A DNA stretch of 64,000 nucleotides from Daedaleopsis sinensis (taxonomy: Eukaryota; Basidiomycota; Agaricomycetes; Polyporales; Polyporaceae). Under the pieces are notes generated by a model that saw only the letters and a list, made by a program, of their open reading frames with translations, was not told the DNA's origin and did no database searches. The translations under genes were made by a program, and so were the position numbers. The stretch is taken from positions 2,728,001-2,792,000 of the forward strand of contig CM066302.1 in NCBI GenBank assembly GCA_033807695.1, given 5' to 3'. Of this stretch, positions 43,822 to 53,662 are shown in pieces (the stretch's first letter is position 1; each line of letters starts with the position of its first letter).

Positions 43822-46800
43822 ATGTCTCGCTTCCGGACTGACCGCGCGACTCAGCAGTGCCTCGGTTGTGATCTGTGGTACACTCCGAGTGGCCTCACCT
43901 CGCACCTCATTCAGACGCAAAAGCCGGCTTGCATTCGACGGCGCGCCGAGCTAGACCAGCAAGATGTTTCGATGAGCAGCTCGCCTTCAAGATCGGCAAC
44001 CCCCTCTCAGCTCCCGTCATCTCCGCCCTCGCCACGCTCAGCCTCTAATGGCTCCCCACCACCAGGCGACGATCTGCCCTTTTTAGGACAACCACAGCCG
44101 TTCGAAGGAGACTATTTCGGAGCATATCAAGACGAAGATTGGGACGACTATGACGAGTACATAGGTCCTCAAGAGGAGAAAGACGAAGAAGACTGGGATC
44201 AGGGAGAGGGTGCAGAGCCTGGAGAGGAGGACGAGGAAGACCGGGACGCTCAAGATTACGAGGAGGGACAGGCATGGGAGCCGCCCTTCAGCCCTCAGGC
44301 TGCCAATGCAGCTACTCCGGACGACGCTGATCTCCCCGATCCCGCCTCGAACGACGACGCTGGGCCAGCGGATCAAGACGCTGCCGCTACAGGGGCCTTT
44401 GGGCATCATGAACAGGCAGGCAGACAGCGCATGCAAGCCCATTTACACGCAAAGACGTTTGTCGTGCGATTCCTCGGACAGCACGCCGGCTCCCCTCTCA
44501 ATCAACAGCAAAATGCTACCGCGTACGAGCGATACGCAGGGGCTCTTGACGACGACGGCTCAAATCCGTACGCGCCGTTCAAATCGGCGGTCGACTGGAA
44601 GCTCGCGAAATGGGCTAAAATGCGCGGCCCCGGCTCGACCGCAGTGACAGAACTCCTAGAGATTGAAGAGGTGCGTACCTCCTCACACATTTGCGCCTCC
44701 GTCGCTCGACTCTGCAGATGACTTGCTGAATCTGCGAGCAGCTCGTCTCGCTTCTCGGGCTCTCCTTCAAGAATTCTCGGGAACTTAACAAGATGATTGA
44801 CGAGAAGCTTGACTCTGGTCGCCCACGGTTCATCCGCCGTGAAATTATCATCGCAGGCGAGGCCTTCGAAGTTTTCTACCGCGATGTGATCGCGTGTGTC
44901 CGAGCCTTGTATGGCGATCCCGAATTCGCCGGGATCCTTGTCTTCACACCTGAACGCCACTACGCCGACGCCGACCACACGATCCGTGTCTATTTCGACA
45001 TGCACACCGGCAATTGGTGGTGGGACACACAGGTACGTCTGCCATGTCTTGATATCTGCCCAAAATCGTGCTGCTCGCTCACGGTTGTGTTGCAGAAAGC
45101 TGTCGAGAAACACAAGCCAGGCGCAACTATCATCCCCATCATAATCTCATCCGACAAGACGCAACTGACGGTTTTCGGGAGCAAGACTGCGTACCCCGTT
45201 TACCTCACCATTGGCAATCTCCCAAAGGACATCCGTCGCAAGCCCAGCCGCCGGGGACAGATATTGCTAGCGTACCTTCCGTCTTCGCGCCTCGAACATA
45301 TCACGAGTCAAGCTGCACGACGTCGCGTTCATGCTAACCTGTATCACAAGTGCATGTCCATGATCCTCAAACCGCTCGCCAAAGCAGGCGTTCATGGCAT
45401 CGCATTGACCAGCGGCGATGGTGTCGTTCGGCGTGGACATCCGATATTCGCAATGTACATAGGTGACTACCCCGAACAGCTCCTTGTGACCTGTTGCAAG
45501 AACGGGACGTGTCCGAAGTGCCGCATTGACCGCAATGACATGGGCTCCGATATCGACACCAACCGCGAGCTTCGCAACGTCTTGGAGGTCCTCGATGCGC
45601 TCGACCAAGCAAGTCTCTCGAACATAGCCTTCTCGCGGGCCTGCCGCGACGCTGGCATCAAGCCCGTCCGACAGCCGTTCTGGTCCAATCTTCCGTACGT
45701 CAACATATTTCAATCCATTACCCCCGACATCCTCCACCAGCTCTACCAGGGAGTGATCAAGCATGTCCTATCTTGGCTCCGCGACGCTTACGGGTCCGAC
45801 GAGATCGATGCACGGTGCCGTCGTCTCCCTCCCAACCACCAGATCCGACTCTTCATGAAGGGAGTCACAACACTCCAAAGAGTCACCGGCAAGGAACATG
45901 ACGACATCTGTCGCTTCATGATAGCCCTCGTCGTCGGTCTTCCGCTTCGTGATGGCCTGTCTCCCGTCCGTCTAGTCCGCTCTGTCCGCGCAATACTCGA
46001 CTTCCTGTATCTCGCACGCTATCCGGCTCACACCTCCGAAACTCTCGTACTCCTTCGCACTGCTCTTGAACGCTTCCACGCCAACAAGGATATTTTCATA
46101 GACCTCGCGATTCGCACTCATTTTAGGTTTCCGAAGCTTCACTCGCTTGACCACTACCCCCTTTCAATCAAGGCGTTTGGGACCACCGACAATTACGACA
46201 CCCAATACACTGAGCGACTGCACATCGACTTCGCTAAGGAAGCCTATCGCGCGACGAACCACCGAGACGAATTTCCGCAGATGACTTTATGGTTAGAGCG
46301 CCGTGAGAAGATCATGCGGCACGATGCGTTCATACAGTGGCGTCTCAAACCACTTCGCAAACGCTTCACGCCCCTCGCGCCCCTCTAACCTTCCTCGAGC
46401 ACCTCACCTTGGTCCCCAGGTTACCTCTCATATTCACGCTGCTCCCGCACCGACCCTCACGCGCATCAAGATGACGAAGTGGCCATCAGTCAAGGCCGTC
46501 AAATTCATAGACGCGGTCAATCTATATGGAGCCACATACATCCGCGACGCTCTGGCCCGCTTTCTCGTCTCCTATCGCGATCCATCTCTATCATCTGCCG
46601 AAATTGAGGAGGCGTCTTTGTCGATTAGGTACCGGTTCACTGCGCTCCCGGTTTACCCACAAGATCAAGTACCTGCTTGAAGATGCGCAACAGCTCGGAA
46701 TCATGGAGTCGACTCGTGATGCAACACATGCACGTCCTGCCCGCCGTGACAAGCAAGGACGGCCTGTGCCGGCCCGCTTTGATACCGTCCTCGTGAACGA

Positions 46801-47252
46801 TGGTCATGGTGGACCATCAGGTGTGGAAGGTACATACTGCGATCACTGGTTCGAGTCGAAGCTCTCACATACTCTCACATACTACAGGGTATCGTGTCGG
46901 CCGTGTCCGGCTGATCTTCACGCTACCGAAGAAGGCGTGTGCTGATCACCTACCTGGTGTGATGGCGCCGGGCCATCTTGCCTACGTTGAGTGGTTCACA
47001 GCGTTCACTCAACCTGACCCTGTACATGGCATGTACAAGGTCACTCGTTGCCGGGGACCGCAGCCTGAGCGTGCTCTGCTGGCGAGTGTCATTGAAGTGA
47101 AGAAGATCAGGCGCAGCTGCCATCTTTTTCCGATCGCCCCACGCGGTGGGATCTTTCCTCGAGACTGGAAAAGTAGTACGGTACTTGATGAATGCGAGTC
47201 CTTTTTTGTTAGTCCCTTTAGTGACCTGCATATGTATATGACACTGTTCTAG
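43822..47252 (+). pseudogene. Plavaka transposase, probably frameshifted
   Basis: Start MSRFRTDRATQQCLGCD at 43822, with an N-terminal zinc-finger-like CLGCDLWYTPSGLTSHL...C, then a long acidic linker. The core runs from FKSAVDWKLAKWAKMRGPG (44578) through YGDPEFAGILVFTPERHY, GNWWWDTQ, KPGATIIPIIISSDKTQLTVF, AYPVYLTIGNLPKDIRRKPS, CPKCRIDRNDMG, ITPDILHQLYQGVIKHVLSWL and FPKLHSLDHYPLSIKAFGTTDNYDTQ to FTERLHIDFAKEAYRATNHRDE (46200-46270). These are the blocks of Plavaka transposases. The core frame stops at 46388; family sequence resumes in the next frame (MTKWPSVKAVKF, 46471). A second shift occurs at CCC 46656-46658, where one C too many separates ALPVY from HKIKYLLEDAQQ. The C-terminal part (RVGRVRLIFTLPKKA, HLAYVEWFTAF, ECESFFVSPFSDLHMY) is intact to 47252. 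Confidence 0.8.
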
Positions 47253-47477
47253 AACACATATAACTCAATTAGTGCACAAATAGTGTGATATCTATAAGCT
47301 TGAGATTTTCGGACAGACCTCTTTTCGAGTAGTGGTATAGTATTCATAAGTTGTGCATAGTTGTAGTACTTGACCACAAAGTAGGGTGGTCGCATGGATT
47401 AGAGATAGATTGCAAAGTAATATATTAAATCTGCAAGGGAGGGTTTTCCTGATGGACGAGAGTTCCTGCCACATAAC

Positions 47478-49877
47478 TCATGTACCTTCTATGCGCCGAA
47501 TCATCAGCGGCATCTGACTTCCCTGCTCCGGCACACCCCGCAGTAGAGGCCGCTGAACGATCGCAGACCTCCTCTCTATGTCCTCTGCTGGGACGGCAAG
47601 CTCAAATTGAAACGCGCGGACCAGCGTGAAAACGACGGCTTTCATTCTGAGTGAAAATGGAGAGTGCGTAAGCCCGACACTGCGCGACGAGCATCGTACG
47701 AATCAGAACGTACTCGATGAGACTAAACCTATAACCGATGCATGCTCTCGGCCCGCCCAAGAAGGTCAGGAGATGCCCCCAAACGCCGGGGATGGTGGAG
47801 ACCGCTTTGGGCAGGATTTCCCAGCGTTCCGGTCTAGGTAGGAACAGGATAGGAAGGAGATAAGGATCGTACGACCATTGGATCGCTCAGCGAATTGCCT
47901 GCATGGCGGGAAAGCTAACTAACGCACCTGAACTCCAAGGCATCCTCCCCCCATAGCGCCTTGAGCCTGTTCAACGTCGCGATCGGAATCACAATATGTG
48001 TACCAACCTTCAACCTACAACTCGTTAATATAATAGAAAGTCGTAGTGTAAACGAAGAGCACAATACCGGAGACGCTCGACGGTTTCCCCTCTACGATTG
48101 ACTAACGGTTCAGCGAGTGGGATGACATCGTCCTTCTTCGCGACGCGCATCGTTGTCGGGACGGGAGCATATAGACGCAGCGTTTCACGGACGACCATGT
48201 CTAGATACCGGAGGGCCATGAGTTCATCCATGCACGGAGTATCAGTTTGCACCGCCAGGAGCTCCTGACGGAGCTTCTCTTGGACATGCGGCGCTTGGGC
48301 TAGCGCAAAGAGACACCATGTTGTTGCAGTGCTAGACGTCTCGTGGCCGGTAACAAGAAAGCTGGACAGCGTCGGTCAGCACGATAGAACTCGGGGTAAT
48401 CAGCGGTCCACGAACGTCGGGACCTCTACACGCCGCAGTTAATGTGTCAGAGGTGCGTCAGTGAATGGGGGAGGCGGACAGACGCACGAGCTAGGACGGC
48501 TTCATCAGAGAGCCTCTGACTTGCCGGAACGTCCGTGGACATATTAGCTTTGAGGAGCAATGTTAGCAAATCTCTGCTCCGCGTTGCATGATCTACGTCG
48601 CGCTCCGAGTCGGTGCGCTTCTCCGTCTGCTCCCGCAGGATCGTCGCCCTCTTCTCTGCTACTAGCTGTGAACCGATGCAACGCATGACCCTTTGCGCCT
48701 TTTCAACTTGACGTGCACGCGCGTCGCGCTTGTGAAGAATTCGCTCGGGTTACCGGTAACAGCACACGACTGCAGTAGTAGTACTCACGAGCACATTAAA
48801 AATCGGAAAGAAGTACTTCAGCATCATGAGGATCGGAACTTTGTCTGGAACGCTGAATATGTCTTGAAACGCGCTAGCGAGCTCGTCGGATTTGCCTTGA
48901 GGGTTCAACGAGTTAAACTCGTAATTGAATCCTGTACGCAGTGTGAACCCCTCGCAATTGCAGCGAGAAAACTAGTACGCATACCGGCCAAGCCGATGAT
49001 GTCGAGCGCCATCTTGCTGAGACCCTTCAAGATGTCTACACGCGTGGCCTTGTCGGCGCTGCTACTGAGCTCATTGTCCCAGATATCACGAAGCTACCAT
49101 TTCTATGTCAGACGGCTACAAAGGCTGAACATCGGGACACAAGAAATCACCTCGAGTGACTTCGTAACGAATATATCCGTGAGGTCGCGTACTTGGGCCG
49201 GTCCAAAGGCAGGGTTCTACGTTGCGATATCAGCACCGATGCGCCTCGTGAAAGATATGCGGCACTGCAAGATAACCTACTAGCACTCTACGCTGCTTAC
49301 GATGCTCGGGACCTGTGAGCAAATTGGGCATTCAACTCGCAGGCGTCATTGTATCGTAGCATCACGTACTAACCTTCTGTCAGAAGGACACCTAGCGCTG
49401 CATGTAAGCCTCGAATGCGATATATGGATGGCGCCCCAAGTACCGCTTACCTGGACCGGCGAGTGCAGAGAGGCCTCTACGCGCCTCCTCGGGCTTCTGG
49501 TACGTAGACGAGTGCATTAGTATATGACCGATTGCCCGAGTATCTGTGGTGAAGAGACGAGGCATCTATATAAAGCATGAGCAATTCGTGCAGTACCCGT
49601 TTCTCCCTCGAAGAGACTGAGCACGTACGCTGAAGAATCCTCTGTACATGATAGTGCGACCATATCGCTCGACCCACTCATCGCAGACGAGCTCGCCGTC
49701 GGAGTCGTAGATCTCCTTGAGACTGCCGAGCAGCCAGCTCCGACTAGGAGGACCCGGGATGTCGAGAAGACAGGACCGAAACGGCGCTACAAGGAATGGA
49801 CAGATCGTCCACAACACAGCCACGAAGACAGCGACAGCCATGGCGGCGAGGATTTGTGTTATCGAGACAGCCGTCAT
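47478..49877 (-). CDS. Cytochrome P450 monooxygenase, CYP5150/CYP620-like
   Basis: Belongs to a different P450 family from the other three. Start [23 protein letters not shown] at 49877 gives the membrane anchor, then [19 protein letters not shown] and [12 protein letters not shown]. Short exons follow: [22 protein letters not shown] (49520), [39 protein letters not shown] (49215-49150), then an exon with [29 protein letters not shown] (48580-48490), the K-helix [23 protein letters not shown] (48200), RPERW and the heme loop [17 protein letters not shown] (47765-47715). A last intron (47662-47714) joins [19 protein letters not shown] to the end [12 protein letters not shown], stop at 47478. 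About 12 introns, typical of this family. It appears intact despite a transposon ending 24 bp downstream. Confidence 0.85.
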
Positions 49878-50409
49878 CCTATAGACCGAAGCCCGAGCAG
49901 GTCGCGAGAAGAGGGTGCGAAGCGAGCTTGAGCTATCGCCGTCACTCGCTCCTTAAGCTGCTGCTATTGAATGCCTATTTTCCATGAGCGGTTATGCACG
50001 AGCATGATAAGAACAGCCTCGCACCTGTGATGGCCCAACATGCCATATGCCCAGGGGGACGAGGTGGGAATGCACAAATGTACAAGCGCCGTAGCATCAA
50101 GCATTTAAAAGACGTACTTACTTGAAGGTTCATCCGTAAGTGATGCCTACGAACAATTGATTGCCAGTCAATCTGGCCGAGCGAGGTCCTATATCATCCA
50201 TCGCAAGGGGACCCATGAAGCTCGGAGAATCTGACGTTCGCTCAGCGATTCCACGTCTGATTCTGCGATGTCAGGAGTTAATGTGGACCAGCGTATCGCC
50301 AGGTCGCGCTCGCAGCATGTTGATACAATTAACGGCGCAGCTGTAGTCCGATCAGCCGCGCTAGAGCCACAGTGGCCGGGAGCTATTCGCTACATCGCCA
50401 TTGTCATTG
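49878..50409. other. Intergenic region upstream of P450
   Basis: No gene recognised; it presumably carries the promoter of the P450 starting at 49877. Confidence 0.4.
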
Positions 50410-50521
50410 ATGGTCTCGTACCCATCCGTCGTGGTAGTAGCTCGCACCCCACCACCGCAGCTACCCAGACCTGCGGTGGTGGGGTGCGAGCTACTACCAC
50501 GACGGATGGGTACGAGACCAT
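50410..50521. repeat. Perfect inverted repeat, 51 bp arms, 10 bp loop
   Basis: The left arm, 50410-50460 (atggtctcgtacccatccgt...), is the exact reverse complement of the right arm, 50471-50521 (...acggatgggtacgagaccat). The loop is ctacccagac (50461-50470). The match stops abruptly just outside, where flanks agree only in scattered bases. There is no protein gene here; open frames on both strands are mirror images of each other. It could be a small palindromic element, a recent inverted duplication, or a hairpin RNA precursor. Confidence 0.95.
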
Positions 50522-50712
50522 AGTCATGCTCTCGAATGCGACTCAAAGCGCTAAACCAACTAGCTCTGTTTTCGGGGTCCTCTCCACGAGAGTTCAGGAC
50601 TCGACGTGTGAACGCGTGCCATGATCGTGCCGAATGTTTGAACTCAAGGCATCAACTGTCTCCACGTCGAAAGCTGCGTCACCCTGTCAGATATCCGTGC
50701 TCGTAATCGGCA

Positions 50713-52763
50713 TCAAGGGATGCAGAACACACCGTGGCGACGTGGATAGCTCGCCTGGACATAGTTTCCACGCGTCAAGGTTGCTGTCGAGTCTGCGATG
50801 CTCTCCGCTGTCGATGTAAAGATATTCGACGGTCCGTAGGAGCCTGAGCGGTCAGACAACTCGATTCCATCATGCCACGTAGACTCGAACTGCGTTTGAT
50901 TGCGATGAATTGATCCGCGAGTATTCAAGCATAGTCGAGATGCCTATGAGAATAGTGCGCAATGTGAGATACGTGCGCGACGGATTGATGATGCCGGATG
51001 ACTCACGGAAAGCGCGTAGATGACCATCAACCAACTATAGGTGCATATGCCATCAGTTGAGGCACAGTGTCAAGCACGCGATGGGAACAACCCGCGTACA
51101 CAGTGCCCATTGGTATGATTGCTCTTCCCGTGAAAATGACTTCGAATACCAAATTCATCGTGTTGCCGACTATCATCTGTCAGATTGCCGGGGATCCAGC
51201 CAACACGAGAGTGACTGTACGCACTGAAGACCCTGTGTACGAGGAATTTTCAGTGCTATGTACTGTGTCGGAGCGATGGTAGGAGAACATCATAGCTACT
51301 CACAGGAAGAAGTAAAACGCACTGTCTCGGAGAAAGAAGAAGATAGTTGGACTGATCCGTTGCAGTTCCCAGACAGCGACATTCCCCGATAAGGAGTTCG
51401 TGCGCAGAGACAGGTTGCGTGCAAATTTGTACAGGATGAGAATAAAGAAGATACCTGCAAACGTACGCGAAGCAATGTCAGGCTGCTGGCAAGTGTGTGA
51501 TATCGTAAAAATACTGCATACATGTCACGAACATTGCAACTGCCCTGCCGAAAGAGTGAAATCAGTACAAGCTCTGTAGCTCATAAGTGACACGACATAC
51601 CACACCATTAGGGACAGCTCAACATGCTTCGGGGGTGTAAAAATACATCCTGGAATTGGAAAATTTGGAGTTCGGGGAGTGACGTGCAAAGATGATACAA
51701 CTAGCGCAGCGGTGACAATCCCGGTCTGTCATTCATTAACAACTTAGTCACTATACTGGTCTATCAGTGATCTACTTACCACAAACTCAGCTGCAATAGC
51801 ATCACGCGTTAATATCCATCAAAAAGGCAGATACAACACATGTACCTACCAAGGAACAGGAGTACAATCAGGACAAGGACTGCGTTCGCACCGTCACCTA
51901 TTAGCCGCGCTTCAAATGCTGTCTCGAACGGAAACTTACTTGTGGTACTTCGTTGATATGCGGCGTAGAGCCTCATCAGGAACATGGCCTCTCCGAAGAC
52001 AGCAGATGTCAAGGTTCCATTGCTATACGGGCGGTTGGCCAACAAGAGACAGAAAATGAGTTACGTAACATCGAGTAACCGGTACAATTACTCACAAACC
52101 ATTGAACCATAGATATCGCTGACAGCTTTGCCCTTATAAATCAGAGTGTTTGCACTAAATTTTGTAGCGAATACGCACAACTGCAAGTGCTGTCAATGTG
52201 GGAGCGATCGGAACGTCGAACGGAAGACTCACTTCGAAGGACACATCGTAACTGGTGTTCACTAGGCTACACTTCAGACCAGTAGAAGACGTCGCTGACG
52301 ACAGCACCCACCTGCGACGGTTATTCTGAATAAGGATAAGCGCACGATTTTGACGGGACATTGAGGGGCGACTTACATCAATGACAGCAGAGTATAATAT
52401 CGTACAAGAAAGTAAAGCAATTTTGGTATCGTCCACTTCGCACTGTCGTCTGCGCTATCAATTGCGAACACACACGAAATGATTCATGCAATGCGTACCG
52501 CCATATGAGCGACACCTGGACATCATACTCAGTGAATGAGTGGAAGACGAGGTCTAATAGTCGCACTTGCCTCTTCTGGTAGCGTCAGGACAATGTCATA
52601 GCTGAGCCAAGTAGCAGCAGCAGCTGTGGGGCGTGTCGTATAAGCACTTTCTCCTCGGATTCTAGCACGCATACTGACCTGTACAGATGTTAGCTATACG
52701 CGTGTCTTGTATGGCCTGTACTAGCTGCTGAAGCTCGGCGGCAGCAGCGCCTTGGACCAACAT
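50713..52763 (-). CDS. DUF6533 multi-pass membrane protein
   Basis: Start MLVQGAAAAELQQLVQAIQD at 52763. The DUF6533 signature is rebuilt across two introns: AAAATWLSYDIVLTLPEE, VSLIWR and AKWTIPKLLYFLVRYYTLLSLM (52630-52380). Downstream hydrophobic exons include SAVFGEAMFLMRLYAAYQ (52015-51960), ANAVLVLIVLLFLG (51895-51850), DSAFYFFL (51325) and MIVGNTMNLVFEVIFTGRAI (51180-51120), then VVPIACLTLCLN, the usual late block of the family. The tail (SDRSGSYGPSNIF...) ending at 50713 is a guess at the 3' boundary and could be wrong. Many introns of about 50-60 bp. The family is very large in Agaricomycetes; no function is established. Confidence 0.65.
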
Positions 52764-52816
52764 AGCGAGAGATCACAGTCTCTGAGGCGTCGAGAAGGGG
52801 GCAGGCTTCCTCTGTC

Positions 52817-53433
52817 TCATTGTCCAGGCTCTCCCAGCGTCTTAAGGTATTGTCTTAGGGAATGTGAAGAGCCCCGAGTGTATAGCGCATGTTGCACGAT
52901 GCTGACTGTGTGGCCTTCGAAGACTGAGATGGAGACTTTCCCATAGACGTAAAGCGACCCGCAGACAAGAAGTCTGGGCGGTGAAACCCGTCGGCGAATA
53001 AGAGTGCGCGGTTGCTGGTCGGAGAGCCGCTGAATGTATGCTCCTTTCTCATCCATAGAAAGGAATGGATGAAGTAGAAGGTAGTCAGGGATTTCATCGG
53101 TAGCAGAAACAGATTCGCGACCACATCGATGCCACGCGAACTCAAGAAGGATGAAAGCGATGGGAGCTGGGAGTGGGGAAGGGGGAGTACTCTTCTGTTG
53201 GGGATCCAGCTCCGTATCAACCGTCCATAATGCCCGAGCGACTCGAACACAGTCGCTATGCGAAGCTGAGCGGAAGACAGTTAGAGCCGGATGCCGTATT
53301 GGCACCGGTCTGTCTCTGAATGCTCTCGATGAGTTCATATGCAATCAGAAAGGGCCGATGCAACATACCTAGCTCGGCGTACGATGCTGCGAGGTTGTAG
53401 AACATAGCGTTCAACGGTCGTCTCCGAGTCATC
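52817..53433 (-). CDS. Hypothetical protein, low support
   Basis: An open frame of 175 residues (stop at 52817) on the minus strand, reading ...LWTVDTELDPQQKS, APIAFILLEFAWHRCG and EIPDYLLLHPFLSMDEKGAYIQRL. A possible upstream exon starts MMTRRRPLNAMFYNLAASYAEL (about 53433-53370) and ends at a GT. Frame joining is uncertain, an alternative frame of 131 residues overlaps, and I recognise no family. It could be a real small gene just upstream of the DUF6533 gene, or non-coding. Confidence 0.3.
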
Positions 53434-53662
53434 ATTGTAGTTAGCAGGGAAAGAGGTCCAGCTTCGTCTTCGCAGTCAAGAGACCATATGAGCTGGGCAT
53501 GAGCCGCCGGACTTTCTCCCTCGTGAATCTAATCTAATCTATGCGCGTTGAGCCTAATCTAATCGTGTTCATTACCCAGATCCAGCAGTGGTTTCAGACC
53601 TTCCTGCCCTTCTTCACCAAGCCTTTCTGCCGTATTCTTACTCTGACATACACCCTCAGAAT

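Larger units (their letters stand above)
40091..47454. mobile_element. Plavaka-type DNA transposon, complete with both ends
   Basis: The ends are inverted repeats of 27 bp: CATCAGGAAAACCCTCCC from 40091 inward, and its reverse complement ending at 47454, with a single C/T mismatch at position 19. The word gcacaacttatg also appears in inverted orientation near both ends (about 40148 and 47350). GA directly abuts each end (40089-40090 and 47455-47456), a possible 2-bp target duplication. Inside are a Plavaka transposase (+) and a DUF6532 gene (-), transcribed divergently from a 240 bp gap. The element is 7364 bp long. Confidence 0.82.

Noticed and set aside
50410..50521. CRISPR-like repeat
   Set aside because: Only one inverted pair with no spaced direct repeats, in a eukaryotic genome.
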